Assembly: GCA_964648215.1 (NCBI GenBank)
Contig: CAZYMF010000003.1
Coordinates: 1-64,000 of the forward strand
Length of the DNA stretch: 64,000 nucleotides
Direction: 5' to 3'
Source: CAZYMF01 sp964648215
GTDB lineage: Bacteria; Desulfobacterota; Binatia; HRBIN30; JACQVA1
A program made the position numbers and the translations under genes. How positions within the stretch are numbered: position 1 is the stretch's first letter; each line of letters opens with the position of its first letter. The notes under the pieces were generated by a model that was given only the letters and a program-made list of their open reading frames with translations, did no database searches and had not been told where the DNA came from. Shown here piece after piece: positions 8,102 to 16,620 of this stretch.

Positions 8102-9802
8102 ATGGATCGAATCGAAGCTCCCGTGCTGATCGTCGGTGCCGGACCGGTCGGAGTCATGGCCGCTCTTCTGCTGGCCCGGCAGGGCATCGCCAGCCACGTC
8201 GTGGAGCGGCGCTCCGGGCCGCAACGGGCGCCCGCGGCGCACGTCGTCAACGCTCGCACGTTCGAGATCTGCCGGCAGGCGGGCGTGGACATGGCCGCCA
8301 TCGACGCCGCCGCCAAGGATCCAGCCGACGCCGGCTTCACCTACTGGGTCACCCGGCTCGGCGGCGACGTGCTCGGGCGGCTGCCCTTCGAGCGGCAGGG
8401 CGAGGACGTGCTGGCGTTCACGCCGACGCCGCTGCGCAACCTCTCGCAGCATCGTTTCGAGCCCATCCTCCTCGACGCGCTCGCGCGCGCCGGCGCCGCG
8501 CCGCCTCGCTACGGCCATCGCTGGGAGGCGGCGGAGCAGGACGGGGACGGGGTGACCTCGCGCATCACCGAGACCGCCTCCGGTCGCACCTACGAGGTCC
8601 GCAGCCGCTATCTGCTCGCCGCCGACGGCGCCGGCAGCCCCGTGCGCAAGTGGCTGGGGATTCCCCAGCTCGGGCCGGAGCGCCTGCAGAGCTTCGTGAT
8701 GATTCACTTCGAGGCGAACCTGCGCCGGCTCGTCGGCAACCACCCCGGCGTCCTCTACTGGATTTGCGATCCGGACTGCACGGGCACGTTCGTCGCCCAC
8801 GACATCGATCGCGAATGGGTGTTCATGCACAGCTGGGATCCGGAGCGCGAATCGGCCGACCGGTATGACGCGGCCAGGTGCGAAGCGCTGGTACGGCACG
8901 CGCTGGCGCCGGCCGACGTCGAGCTGGCCATCCGCACGATCTCTCCGTGGACGATGACCTGCCAGGTGGCCGAGCGCTACGGTCACGGCCGGGTCTTTCT
9001 CGTCGGCGACTCCGCCCACCGCTTCCCGCCCACCGGCGGCCTCGGGCTCAACACGGGCGTTCAGGACGCGCACAATCTCGCTTGGAAGCTGGCGGCGGTC
9101 GAAGCGGGTTGGGCCTCACCGGCACTGCTCGACACCTACGAGCTCGAACGGCAGCCGGTCGCCCGCTACAACGCCGATCAGAGCCTACAGAATGCGCTGC
9201 GGCTGGTCGAAGTGCCCCAGGCGCTGGGGTTCAGCGACGACGCGGAGCTGTCGCGGCGGCACTTTGCCGAGACGATCGCCGCTGCGGCGGGCCGGCGCGG
9301 CGTGGCAGAGGCGATCGCAAGGCAGGCCGAGCATTTCGACATGCTCGGCCTGCAGCTGGGTTTCGCCTACGAGCAAGGCGCCGTCGTCCCCGACGGCACG
9401 GACAAGCCCGCGGTGGCCAATCCGGTGCGCGAGCTCGTGCCCACCAGCCGCCCGGGGGCGCGCCTGCCGCACGGGTGGTTGGAGCGCGGCGGCCGGCGCC
9501 TCTCCAGCCTCGATCTGATCTCCCTCGATGCGTTCACGCTGCTCGCCGGGCCGGACGGGTCGAAGTGGATGGAAGCGACGGTCCCCGGGGACGTGCCGCT
9601 GCGCCGCCTGCAGGTCGGCCGCGACTGCGCGGATCCGAGTGGCTGGTGGGCGACGGTTGCCGAGATGTCGGCGGCCGGCGCCCTTCTCGTGCGTCCCGAC
9701 CAGCACGTCGTCTTTCGCTCGCGCGACGGCGTTGGCGACCCCCGTTCGGCGATCGCATCCGCGCTCGCCACCGCCGCCGGGAAAGCAGGGCCGCGGGCCT
9801 GA
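8102..9802 (+). CDS. FAD-dependent aromatic monooxygenase (PheA/MhpA type)
   Basis: This 566-residue flavoprotein belongs to the group that hydroxylates phenolic rings using NAD(P)H and oxygen. It shows the FAD dinucleotide motif GAGPVG near residue 11, a central DG segment (LAADGAGSP), and the FAD-ribityl motif GDSAHRFPPTGGLGLN followed by DAHNLAWKL. A C-terminal thioredoxin-like region is consistent with the length. The ATG at 8102 is chosen; the ribosome site is weak (GGAG about 20 bases upstream, GGG closer). Together with the preceding SDR and ring-cleavage-like gene it suggests catabolism of a phenolic or aromatic compound. The substrate is unknown. Confidence 0.9.
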   Translation: MDRIEAPVLIVGAGPVGVMAALLLARQGIASHVVERRSGPQRAPAAHVVNARTFEICRQAGVDMAAIDAAAKDPADAGFTYWVTRLGGDVLGRLPFERQGEDVLAFTPTPLRNLSQHRFEPILLDALARAGAAPPRYGHRWEAAEQDGDGVTSRITETASGRTYEVRSRYLLAADGAGSPVRKWLGIPQLGPERLQSFVMIHFEANLRRLVGNHPGVLYWICDPDCTGTFVAHDIDREWVFMHSWDPERESADRYDAARCEALVRHALAPADVELAIRTISPWTMTCQVAERYGHGRVFLVGDSAHRFPPTGGLGLNTGVQDAHNLAWKLAAVEAGWASPALLDTYELERQPVARYNADQSLQNALRLVEVPQALGFSDDAELSRRHFAETIAAAAGRRGVAEAIARQAEHFDMLGLQLGFAYEQGAVVPDGTDKPAVANPVRELVPTSRPGARLPHGWLERGGRRLSSLDLISLDAFTLLAGPDGSKWMEATVPGDVPLRRLQVGRDCADPSGWWATVAEMSAAGALLVRPDQHVVFRSRDGVGDPRSAIASALATAAGKAGPRA

Positions 9803-9808
9803 GCCCCG

Positions 9809-9830
9809 ACGACGCCAAGCCGGGCGTCGT
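9809..9830. terminator. GC hairpin between converging genes
   Basis: ACGACGCC (9809-9816) pairs with GGCGTCGT (9823-9830) around a six-base loop. It fills the 31-base space between the monooxygenase stop and the end of the TPR gene, so it may stop transcription from both sides. There is no T-run. Confidence 0.4.
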
Positions 9831-9833
9831 GCT

Positions 9834-12224
9834 CTACTTACACGCCCGCTTGTAGAGCTCGACGAACTTGCCGCGCAGGTCGGCGTCGGTGAGGCCCGGC
9901 ATGGCCGGCTTGAGCTGATCGAGCTGGTTGCAGCACTGGTCCTTCTTGCCGGTAGCGAGGGTCAGCCGCGCCACCTGGTACGAGCCCTCGTACCAGGGCA
10001 GGTCGCCCGGACGCACGACCTTGGTGAGGCGCTGCCAGTAGGCCAGGGCGCCGGGGAGGTCGTGCTGGGCCTCGGCAATGCGGGCCAGGCCGCGCATCGC
10101 CCCCAGCGAGTTACCGTCACCGTCGAGCACCTCGTGGTAGAGCCCGCTCGCCTGCTGCAAGTCGTCCGCGTCCTGATAGAGACGCGCCACCGTCAGCTTG
10201 GTCCTCTTGCTCACGTCGGTGTCGGCGAGCGCGAGCTCGTACAGACGCAGCGCCACCCGGTCGGCCGCCTGACCGGCGTCGGCGTTGCCCTTCACCTTCA
10301 GACGCACGCCTTCCTTGCGGAAATCGTTGGCGAGATCCTCGACCGACTCCCCTTGCGCATTGCCTCGCAGCACGGCGCCATGCTGGCTCACCTCCGTCTC
10401 GGCCGCGGCAAAGCGGCCGAGGCGTTGCAACGCGCCCAGGCGCAAGCGCACGACCTGGGCGAACAGATCGGCATGGTCGGGGTATTTCTTCTCGAAGTCG
10501 GCGAGGGCGGTGAGCGCCTGCTGATCGTGGTTCGGCACGAGCAGGGCGTAGACGGCGGTCATCACCGCCGCCTTGGCACGCAGGTCCTTGACCGGAACCC
10601 TGGCCTTGTCGCCCTTGGGCGCGTACTCGTCGGCGAGCTGGTTGAAGCGGTCGAGATCCTCGCCGATGGCGACGATCAGGGCGTCGCGCTCGCGGCCGGC
10701 GACCTTCTTCTCGTCGTTGCCCTGCAGAATCTCGTAACGGCACTGCAGGGCGCCGAAACGGGCGCGCAGCTCGAAGCCGGGATCGCCGCCGACCTGCTCG
10801 TACTGGTCGAGCGCTTCGCTGAACTTCTTGTGCGCCTGCAGCCACTCGCCGAGGCGGTAGCGGGCTTCGTAGGCGGAGCGATGGTCCGGATAGTCGTCGA
10901 GGTAGCTGCGCATCGCGGCTTCGTAGCCCTGCGGGTCGGCGTCCGGATTCTTGGCGGTGAGGGCCTCGAGCGATTTGAAGCGCATGTAGGCGGCGTCGGC
11001 GCCGTAGGCCGGCGCCTTCTTCTGCAGCGAGGCGGCGAAGCTGTCGGCGGCCGCCCGGTACTCGCCGCTCTGGAACTGGGCGAGACCGAGCAGGTAGTGC
11101 GCTTCGTCGGCGAGCCGCCGCGACGAGGAGTCCTTGCCGGCGACGATCGCTTCGAGCAGAGGGCGCGCACTCTTGTAGTCGGACTTTTGCACCAGCATCT
11201 TGGCCAGGGTCCATTTCGCCGCCGGGCTGCCGGCCGGCGCCGCCCACTGCTCGGGGTTGTCGATCTCCGACTGCATGAGCGCGTCGACCTTTTTTCTCCA
11301 CGCCGGGCCGGCGCGACGCAGCCGATCCATGGTCGTCATCGCCTGCTGGCGGAGGCTGTGGGCCTGCGCGCCGGAGGAAGCCTTGGCCTGGGCGAGCAGC
11401 GCGCGGGCGCGGTAGTAGCGCACCAGCGAGGCGTCGGCGGACTCGCCGGCGAGCAAGCGGTCGGAGAGTCTGACCGTGTCCGCGTACTTGCCGGCGCGAA
11501 AGTCGGCGTCGAGCAGGCCGAGCTGGGCTTTGGCGCGCCGCGCGGGCGAGACGCTCTTGTCGTCCATCACCAGCTCGAAGTCGCGGATGGCCCAGTCGTA
11601 GTTGCCGAGCTCGAGGTGACACAGACCGCGGCCGAGCAGACTCTCGGTGATCAGCGTGCCGCGCTGGTCGCCGACGGCGAACTGGGAGAAGCCGTTCTCG
11701 GCCTTCTCCAGCAGCTGCTTGCGCTTGTCGCCGGCGTAGAGGCGAGCGCCGTAGTAGTGAAGCCAGTTGAGATAATAGAGCGCCTGCGCGGCGACCTGCT
11801 GCGCCTCCTTCCACTCGCGGGTGTCGTAGAGGGCTTCGAGATCGCCGTCCTGGTCCATCACGTTCTTGGAGAGGCGCTCGAGCTTGCCGCTGTTGGCGTC
11901 GTAGATGCCGTCGAGCGGCTGGCTGATCGCTTCGTAGACCCCGAGCAGAGTCGACTTCTCGGCGTTCTCGCGACCGGCGCGCACGGCGCGGTCGCTCATG
12001 TCGATGAAGGCCAGGGCCAGCGGGCCGAGCTGCTGCACGGCCGCCGTCTCCGCCTGCGCATCGAAGCTGCCGGCCGACTGCTGGTGGCGAATGCTGGCCG
12101 CGATCTGGTTGGCGCGGCTGCGCAGCTCGCTCGCCGACGACCGTGCCGGCGCCGGCCGGGCGGGCATGAGAGTGAAAGTGGCGAGGGCGAGTACGGCGGC
12201 GAGGCGAACGCGGGTCACGGGCAT
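9834..12224 (-). CDS. Periplasmic tetratricopeptide-repeat protein of the ExbB/ExbD/VWA operon
   Basis: This 796-residue protein has an N-terminal signal peptide (a hydrophobic run after MPVTRVRL, ending near PAPARS). The rest is helical with many TPR-like repeats, recognisable by recurring A..Y...LG.....A and G.Y..A patterns. No enzyme motif is seen. It is the last gene of a four-gene minus-strand operon after ExbB, ExbD and a VWA protein, starting only four bases after the VWA stop. TPR proteins usually act as scaffolds, so it may be the periplasmic partner driven by the ExbB/ExbD motor. It has no matching gene name that I recognise. Confidence 0.8.
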   Translation of the reverse strand: MPVTRVRLAAVLALATFTLMPARPAPARSSASELRSRANQIAASIRHQQSAGSFDAQAETAAVQQLGPLALAFIDMSDRAVRAGRENAEKSTLLGVYEAISQPLDGIYDANSGKLERLSKNVMDQDGDLEALYDTREWKEAQQVAAQALYYLNWLHYYGARLYAGDKRKQLLEKAENGFSQFAVGDQRGTLITESLLGRGLCHLELGNYDWAIRDFELVMDDKSVSPARRAKAQLGLLDADFRAGKYADTVRLSDRLLAGESADASLVRYYRARALLAQAKASSGAQAHSLRQQAMTTMDRLRRAGPAWRKKVDALMQSEIDNPEQWAAPAGSPAAKWTLAKMLVQKSDYKSARPLLEAIVAGKDSSSRRLADEAHYLLGLAQFQSGEYRAAADSFAASLQKKAPAYGADAAYMRFKSLEALTAKNPDADPQGYEAAMRSYLDDYPDHRSAYEARYRLGEWLQAHKKFSEALDQYEQVGGDPGFELRARFGALQCRYEILQGNDEKKVAGRERDALIVAIGEDLDRFNQLADEYAPKGDKARVPVKDLRAKAAVMTAVYALLVPNHDQQALTALADFEKKYPDHADLFAQVVRLRLGALQRLGRFAAAETEVSQHGAVLRGNAQGESVEDLANDFRKEGVRLKVKGNADAGQAADRVALRLYELALADTDVSKRTKLTVARLYQDADDLQQASGLYHEVLDGDGNSLGAMRGLARIAEAQHDLPGALAYWQRLTKVVRPGDLPWYEGSYQVARLTLATGKKDQCCNQLDQLKPAMPGLTDADLRGKFVELYKRACK

Positions 12225-12228
12225 GCGA

Positions 12229-13383
12229 TCACGAAAGCTCTTTGAGGAACTTGGCCATTTCGATTTTCCAGCGCGAGCCGAAGGTCAGCACGACGACCTC
12301 GCGCACCAGAGCCTTGTGCTCGTCGAGCTGAATCAGCTCGCCGCCGCCGTCCTTCGCCATCTCGCCGAAATCCTTGGAGACCTGCTTGTAGAACGGAGGC
12401 ATCGGCGACGGCTGGAAGGGTTCCTTGCCGTGCAGCGAGCGCCACAGGGCGCGATCGAATTCCTCGTGCATCTTCCTGGTGACGTCCACGGTGCTGACGT
12501 AGCCGCCGTCGTCGTGGAACTTCCGTACCATGTCGCGCACGGCGTCGACATCCTCTGGATGCGGCGGCGAGCCACCGACGAGGATGATGATCTTCTTGGA
12601 CTTCTTGCGCCAGCTGAGCTCGTGGATGGCCGCGTCCATGCCCTCCTTGACCGCCTCCTCCCAGTCACCGCCGCCGGCGGCATTGATCTGGGAGAGGAAG
12701 TCGCGCAGCTTCTGCGTGCGAAAGCTGAGGTCCGTCCACTTCACGACGTAGTCGTCGCCTTTGTCGCGATAGACGACGATGCCGATACGGGCGGTCGGAA
12801 CCATCTTGTGAACGGCGGTCACCAGCTGCGTCAGCCGCGCCTTCACGTCGTCGATGACGAACTGCATGCTGTCGGTGGTGTCGATGACCAGGGCGATGTC
12901 GAGGCCGACCTTGCGCAGACCGCCGACGTAGTCGCCGAAGCCGCCGCCGAGGCCGCCGATGGCGCCGGCGCCGAAGGAGAGCTGGGTGGAGATGTTGTCG
13001 ACGGTGGGGGCGGTGCCGAGCTTGGGTCCGAGCGCGAGGCGGGGCATCTCGGGGGCGCGCACGTTCTTGACCACGGGGCCGCTCGGGCGTGCCTGGCGCG
13101 GGGCGGCCTTCTGCACGTTGAGCACGCCGGCGAGATCCCTCAGGGACGGATCGCCCTCGAAATCGTCGGGGCCGATCTGGCTGTCGTCGAGCACCGTGAC
13201 GTTGATCTTCTGCGCCTTCTGGATGACGGTCAGCGTGATGGTGCCGAGCAGAAACAACAGGCCGACGTGCACGATCGCGGAGAAACCGAACCAGCGTAGC
13301 CCTTGAAAGCGTTTCCCCGACCACGGGTCGAAGCGCGCCGGATCGTCGGGCGGTGCTGGCTGCTTGGCAGGACTATCGGCCAT
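12229..13383 (-). CDS. VWA-domain protein with TonB-like membrane anchor
   Basis: This 384-residue protein has one N-terminal membrane helix at about residues 32-54 that reads FSAIVHVGLLF. Ser35 and His39 form the S-x3-H pattern of TonB and TolA anchors, which is what ExbB/ExbD-type motors engage. A short Pro/Gly-rich linker follows. A von Willebrand factor A domain starts near residue 160, with MIDAS residues Asp168-x-Thr170-x-Ser172 (DTTDS). The VWA domain takes the place of the usual TonB C-terminal domain. It lies directly downstream of ExbB and ExbD genes (nine bases after ExbD) and four bases before a TPR gene. A trans-envelope, metal-dependent adhesion or scaffold role is inferred. Confidence 0.88.
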   Translation of the reverse strand: MADSPAKQPAPPDDPARFDPWSGKRFQGLRWFGFSAIVHVGLLFLLGTITLTVIQKAQKINVTVLDDSQIGPDDFEGDPSLRDLAGVLNVQKAAPRQARPSGPVVKNVRAPEMPRLALGPKLGTAPTVDNISTQLSFGAGAIGGLGGGFGDYVGGLRKVGLDIALVIDTTDSMQFVIDDVKARLTQLVTAVHKMVPTARIGIVVYRDKGDDYVVKWTDLSFRTQKLRDFLSQINAAGGGDWEEAVKEGMDAAIHELSWRKKSKKIIILVGGSPPHPEDVDAVRDMVRKFHDDGGYVSTVDVTRKMHEEFDRALWRSLHGKEPFQPSPMPPFYKQVSKDFGEMAKDGGGELIQLDEHKALVREVVVLTFGSRWKIEMAKFLKELS

Positions 13384-13392
13384 CGGCGAGAT

Positions 13393-13812
13393 TCAGCTGC
13401 CGACCTTGCGCTCGGCCGCGATCGCGATCTGGGTGGCGCCGGCCTTCTGGGCCACGGAGAGGATCTTCACCGCGTCGCCGAAGAGCACTTCACGGTCACC
13501 CTCGAGCACCACTGGAATGTCCGGCCGCGCGCTCACCAGGCCGCGCAGAACCTGCTCCAGATCCTCGTAGGCCGTCAGCTGGGTGTTCACGTAGATGTCG
13601 TGGGTCGGGGTGACCATGATGGTCACCTCGCGCGGCTGCGAGGTGGTGGAGTCGACCTCGGGCAGGCTGATCTTGGCTCCCGACTCCACCATCGCCGCGC
13701 TGGTGACCATGAAGATGATCAGCAGCACCAGGAAGATGTCCGTCAATGGCGTGATGTTGATCTCCGCCATGATCGGGGATTTGGCTCGCTTCTTGAGACT
13801 ACCGATTGCCAT
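13393..13812 (-). CDS. exbD: ExbD/TolR-family biopolymer transport protein
   Basis: This roughly 139-residue protein has the ExbD/TolR plan: a short cytoplasmic N-terminus, a single membrane helix starting INITPLTDIFLVLLIIFM, and a periplasmic domain. The aspartate in the PLTDI segment is the proton-channel residue of the family. The ATG at 13812 is preferred because the conserved region starts soon after it. An ATG eight codons upstream (13836) is possible, and neither has a strong ribosome site. It overlaps the end of the ExbB gene by 14 bases, which points to translational coupling. With ExbB it forms a proton-driven motor, here apparently serving the VWA/TPR proteins encoded next. Confidence 0.9.
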   Translation of the reverse strand: MAIGSLKKRAKSPIMAEINITPLTDIFLVLLIIFMVTSAAMVESGAKISLPEVDSTTSQPREVTIMVTPTHDIYVNTQLTAYEDLEQVLRGLVSARPDIPVVLEGDREVLFGDAVKILSVAQKAGATQIAIAAERKVGS

Positions 13813-14440
13813 TCTTGCGCCCCAGATGGATGGCATCGATGACGCGGTTGCTGGCGATGGTCATCGCCGCCTCGATGCGCTCGACGCGGGTCTGAAAGTA
13901 GTTGTAGGCGATGACCGCGATGATGGCGACGGCCAGACCGAGGGCGGTGGCGATCAGCGCCTCCGAGATCCCGGCCGCGACCACCGCGAAACCGCCGCTG
14001 CCCATCAACGCCATGTTGTGAAACGCCTTGATGATGCCGATGACCGTGCCGAACAGGCCGATGAACGGGGCACTGGCGCCGACCGTGCCGAGCACCCACA
14101 AGGGGCCCTTGAGCGCTTCCAACTCCTCGAAGCGCTTCTCCTCGGTCAGGTCGGCAAGGTACTCCACCGAGTCCAGTTGGTGGCGCGCCAGCACGTCGGA
14201 GAAGATACGGCCGACGGGGGTGGCGAGCTGCTCGCGCGAGGTCCCGAGCGCGTTGGCGAAGTCGCCCTTCTCCAGGACCGGGCAGATGTCGTTGGCCACG
14301 GTCAGGCTGGTGGAAACCAGGTTCCGCAGGGACCAGAGACGCTCCAGGATGATGGTCACGGTCAGCAGCGAGAAGAAGATCAGGGGATAGGTCGCCAGCC
14401 ATCCCGAGCGAATCATATCAAGGACACTCAAGCCTTCCAC
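13799..14440 (-). CDS. exbB: MotA/TolQ/ExbB-family proton channel protein
   Basis: This 213-residue protein has the ExbB/TolQ topology. Its first membrane helix starts near residue 17 (YPLIFFSLLTVTIILERL), a cytoplasmic helical loop follows, and two later helices lie around 115-190, including the conserved GLFGTVIGII and EALIATALGLAVAI segments. The start is GTG at 14440 with GGAGG eight bases upstream. It is the first gene of the ExbB-ExbD-VWA-TPR operon. No tonB, tolA, tolB or pal gene accompanies it here, so it is not a standard Tol-Pal or TonB locus. Confidence 0.92.
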   Translation of the reverse strand: MEGLSVLDMIRSGWLATYPLIFFSLLTVTIILERLWSLRNLVSTSLTVANDICPVLEKGDFANALGTSREQLATPVGRIFSDVLARHQLDSVEYLADLTEEKRFEELEALKGPLWVLGTVGASAPFIGLFGTVIGIIKAFHNMALMGSGGFAVVAAGISEALIATALGLAVAIIAVIAYNYFQTRVERIEAAMTIASNRVIDAIHLGRKNGNR

Positions 14441-14767
14441 GTGCGATCCTCCTTGGCGTCTGCCTGTCGGGGTCGGAAACCCAGCTCTCGATTCATGCTC
14501 CTGTTCGGCGGGCCGGAGGGGTGGTCCCGGCTACCGGCACCCCCCCTGATCGGGGTCCGAGATTCGAATGGCCAGCCATTGCGGCCGTGAGCCGCTGACC
14601 AGTGAGTCGCGTTGAAAGAGTCCGGCGGTCACGATGAGCCGACAAGCTAGGCTAAATTTTCGTAACGGCTATCCTTGACGCTGTCAAACCTTTTGCCGGC
14701 AAGCGGCCGTTGTCCCTGCTGAGCGCCTCTGGCATCATGCCGATCGGTCGAAAACCGGTGCTGAACC
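14441..14767. other. 327-base intergenic region upstream of exbB
   Basis: This region lies between the exbB start (minus strand) and the small gene at 14768 (plus strand). Its right part holds the probable exbB promoter with an overlapping TTGAC-GCT-GTCAA dyad (14675-14687). The left part (14480-14600) is G/C-rich with short C- and G-runs. I see no convincing gene or RNA in it. Confidence 0.6.
14659..14687 (-). promoter_or_regulatory. Candidate sigma-70 promoter for the exbB operon
   Basis: On the minus strand, a perfect -35 TTGACA (14687-14682) is followed by a 17-base spacer and TACGAA (14664-14659). The -35 overlaps a 5-bp dyad, TTGAC-GCT-GTCAA, which could be an operator. It would give a leader of about 210 bases before the exbB GTG. 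The -10 is weak, so this is only a candidate. Confidence 0.35.
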
Positions 14768-15064
14768 GTGCGCGCGGACCCGCCGGCTCGCGCGATCCGA
14801 CGCCGTGGGGGATTTCTGGAGCACGAGAGCGAAGACCGCTTGCGGGCCGACGAGCAGCGCCGGATGCGCCGCCTGCGGCTGCTGGTGGACATCGCGACCG
14901 TCGCCGTACGCGGCCATCCGCTCTCCCGCGCCGAGGCGGAGCAGGTGGTGGATAGCCTGCGCGCGCACGCGTTGCGGCTCTTCCCCGACAAGGCCGACAC
15001 CTTCGACCTGATCTACGGCCGCCGCTTCCGGCGGTTGATTGACGAACGCTTCGGGCCTGAGTAA
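14768..15064 (+). CDS. Small conserved-looking protein of unknown function
   Basis: I do not recognise this family. The frame gives up to 98 residues from a GTG at 14768, but there is no clear ribosome site and the true start may be further in. The protein is rich in Arg, Leu and Glu and looks helical. Its C-terminal part, from about residue 38 (LLVDIATVAVRG) to FDLIYGRRFRRLIDERFG, has the regular hydrophobic pattern of a folded soluble protein, which supports this frame over the overlapping ones. No signal, membrane helix or cysteine motif is present. It lies 41 bases before the luciferase-like gene and may share its transcript. Confidence 0.6.
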   Translation: MRADPPARAIRRRGGFLEHESEDRLRADEQRRMRRLRLLVDIATVAVRGHPLSRAEAEQVVDSLRAHALRLFPDKADTFDLIYGRRFRRLIDERFGPE

Positions 15065-15105
15065 GACCTCGCCTGCGATCTCTGCTTGCGACGGGAAAGT
15101 TCACG

Positions 15106-16041
15106 GTGGGCACGCCACGCATACGCTTCAGCATTCAGACGCCGCTGGAGGGCGCAAGCTTCGAATCGCTGGCGCGTCACTGGCAGGCGGCCGAGCGGCT
15201 GGGCTACGACTCGGCCTGGCTCGACGATCATTTCTACGGCGTGGTCACCCCGCCCGAGGACGACACGCTCGAGTGCTGGACGCTGATGGCCGCGCTGGCG
15301 CGCGAAACCTCCACCCTCCGCTTCGGCACCCTGGTGGCCTGCAACAACTACCGCCACCCGCCCCTGGTGGCCAAGATGGCCTCCAGCCTCGACCACATCA
15401 GCAACGGCCGGCTCGAGTTCGGGCTGGGCGCCGGCTGGTTCGAGCAGGAGTACGCCGGCTACGGCTACGACTTCCCCCCGGCCGGCACGCGGCTGGGCCA
15501 ATTGGAGGAGGCGCTGCACATCTGCAAGCTGATGTGGACGGAGGAGAGGGCGACTTTCGCCGGCCGCCACTACCGCGTGGACGGGGCCTGGTGCAATCCC
15601 AAGCCGGTGCAGCGGCCTCATCCGCCGATCACCATCGGCGGCGGCGGGGAGAAGGTGTTGCTGCGGCTCGTCGCCCGCTATGCCGACTGCTGGAACTTCG
15701 GTGGCAGCGCGGCGGAGTTTGGGCGCAAGCTGTCGATCCTCGACTCCCACTGCCGCGCCGTCGGCCGGAACCCGGCCGAGATCGAGAAGAGCTGGTTCGG
15801 CAACGTGGTCATCGAGGCCACCGAGGAGGGCCTGCAGCGTCGGCTGGCCAAGCGGGCCGCGCGGGCCGGGTCGCCGCAGTACGATCTCGCGGCGATCGTC
15901 GGAACTCCCGCCGGCGTGGTCGCCCGCATTCGCGAGTACGTCGCTCTGGGGGTCACGCACTTCATCGCCATGTTCGGTCGCGTCGACCGTCTGGAGGCCA
16001 CCGAGCTGTTCGCGCGCGAGGTCATCCCCGCGTTCCGCTGA
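15106..16041 (+). CDS. Luciferase-like flavin- or F420-dependent oxidoreductase
   Basis: This 311-residue protein is an (alpha/beta)8-barrel of the LLM class, which uses FMN or coenzyme F420 for oxidation or monooxygenation. Family landmarks are AERLGYDSAWLDDHF near residue 29, the segment FGTLVACNNYRHPPLVAKM near 73, NGRLEFGLGAGWFEQEY near 101 and ITIGGGGEKVLL near 173. The start is GTG at 15106 with GGGAAAG upstream. The bulge patterns resemble the F420-dependent group, but the cofactor cannot be fixed without structure or alignment. No partner flavin reductase gene is adjacent, which is compatible with an F420-dependent enzyme. Confidence 0.9.
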   Translation: MGTPRIRFSIQTPLEGASFESLARHWQAAERLGYDSAWLDDHFYGVVTPPEDDTLECWTLMAALARETSTLRFGTLVACNNYRHPPLVAKMASSLDHISNGRLEFGLGAGWFEQEYAGYGYDFPPAGTRLGQLEEALHICKLMWTEERATFAGRHYRVDGAWCNPKPVQRPHPPITIGGGGEKVLLRLVARYADCWNFGGSAAEFGRKLSILDSHCRAVGRNPAEIEKSWFGNVVIEATEEGLQRRLAKRAARAGSPQYDLAAIVGTPAGVVARIREYVALGVTHFIAMFGRVDRLEATELFAREVIPAFR

Positions 16042-16326
16042 GCCGAGGCGGCGCGACGCACCCGCTGCGAGAGCAGCTCGCGACCGCGCGCGGCATTCCG
16101 GCGGCGATCTCGGCGCCGTCGCCGTCGCACGCGAGCGCCCGCAAGTTGTCTGATGCCGCGGCAACCAATCGACCAACGTTTTTCATGCGCTTTTCACCAA
16201 TGGACGCTTGATCCGGTCAAGAGGTGGGCGGAGAATTCGAATGCCGTTGAAGAGCTGCGGCACACGGCACGTTGCACGGGGAGGGAGCGGTGAGGGGGAG
16301 AAAGCACAGGCTCGCGAGAGTTCGAC

Positions 16327-16602
16327 ATGAAAGGAGTAGCACGGATTTCCTTTCAAGGCGGCGCGCTCCTGGTGCCGGCTCGGACCCGGTACGATCACGA
16401 GGTCGTTTTCGAGCACGTGGAGACCTACGCCCGACGTCACGGCACCGTGCGCCTCGAGCTCGAGCGCAAGCGCTACACCGTCAGCGTCGTCACCAACGGC
16501 GAGCGCCGCACCTGCACCAACTGCGGTTATCCCCTGGAGTCCCTGACCTACGCCCTGGGCGGGCGCAGCCTGTGCCTGCGCTGCGCCCGCAACGACGAGT
16601 AA
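16327..16602 (+). CDS. Small protein with C-terminal four-cysteine zinc ribbon
   Basis: This 91-residue protein ends with two CxxC pairs: CTNC near residue 60 and CLRC near residue 84, about 20 residues apart, a spacing suited to a zinc ribbon. The N-terminal half is a small basic alpha/beta-looking region (residues 5-55). I do not recognise the family. It is followed 18 bases later by the DUF6502 gene on the same strand and is probably cotranscribed. A nucleic-acid or protein-binding role is possible but not shown. The 285 bases upstream (16042-16326) contain no gene that I can support. Confidence 0.65.
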   Translation: MKGVARISFQGGALLVPARTRYDHEVVFEHVETYARRHGTVRLELERKRYTVSVVTNGERRTCTNCGYPLESLTYALGGRSLCLRCARNDE

Positions 16603-16620
16603 CGTCAGGCCTCGTGGCGT

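Noticed and set aside
9528..12245. A very long open frame (about 900 codons) on the plus strand
   Set aside because: It is antisense to the TPR gene and arises from GC-rich codon bias. It has no recognisable domain, while the minus-strand protein has a signal peptide and TPR repeats.
14540..14600. A TTCGAAT sequence resembling a tRNA T-loop
   Set aside because: The flanking bases do not form a T-stem, and no acceptor or anticodon arm can be drawn.
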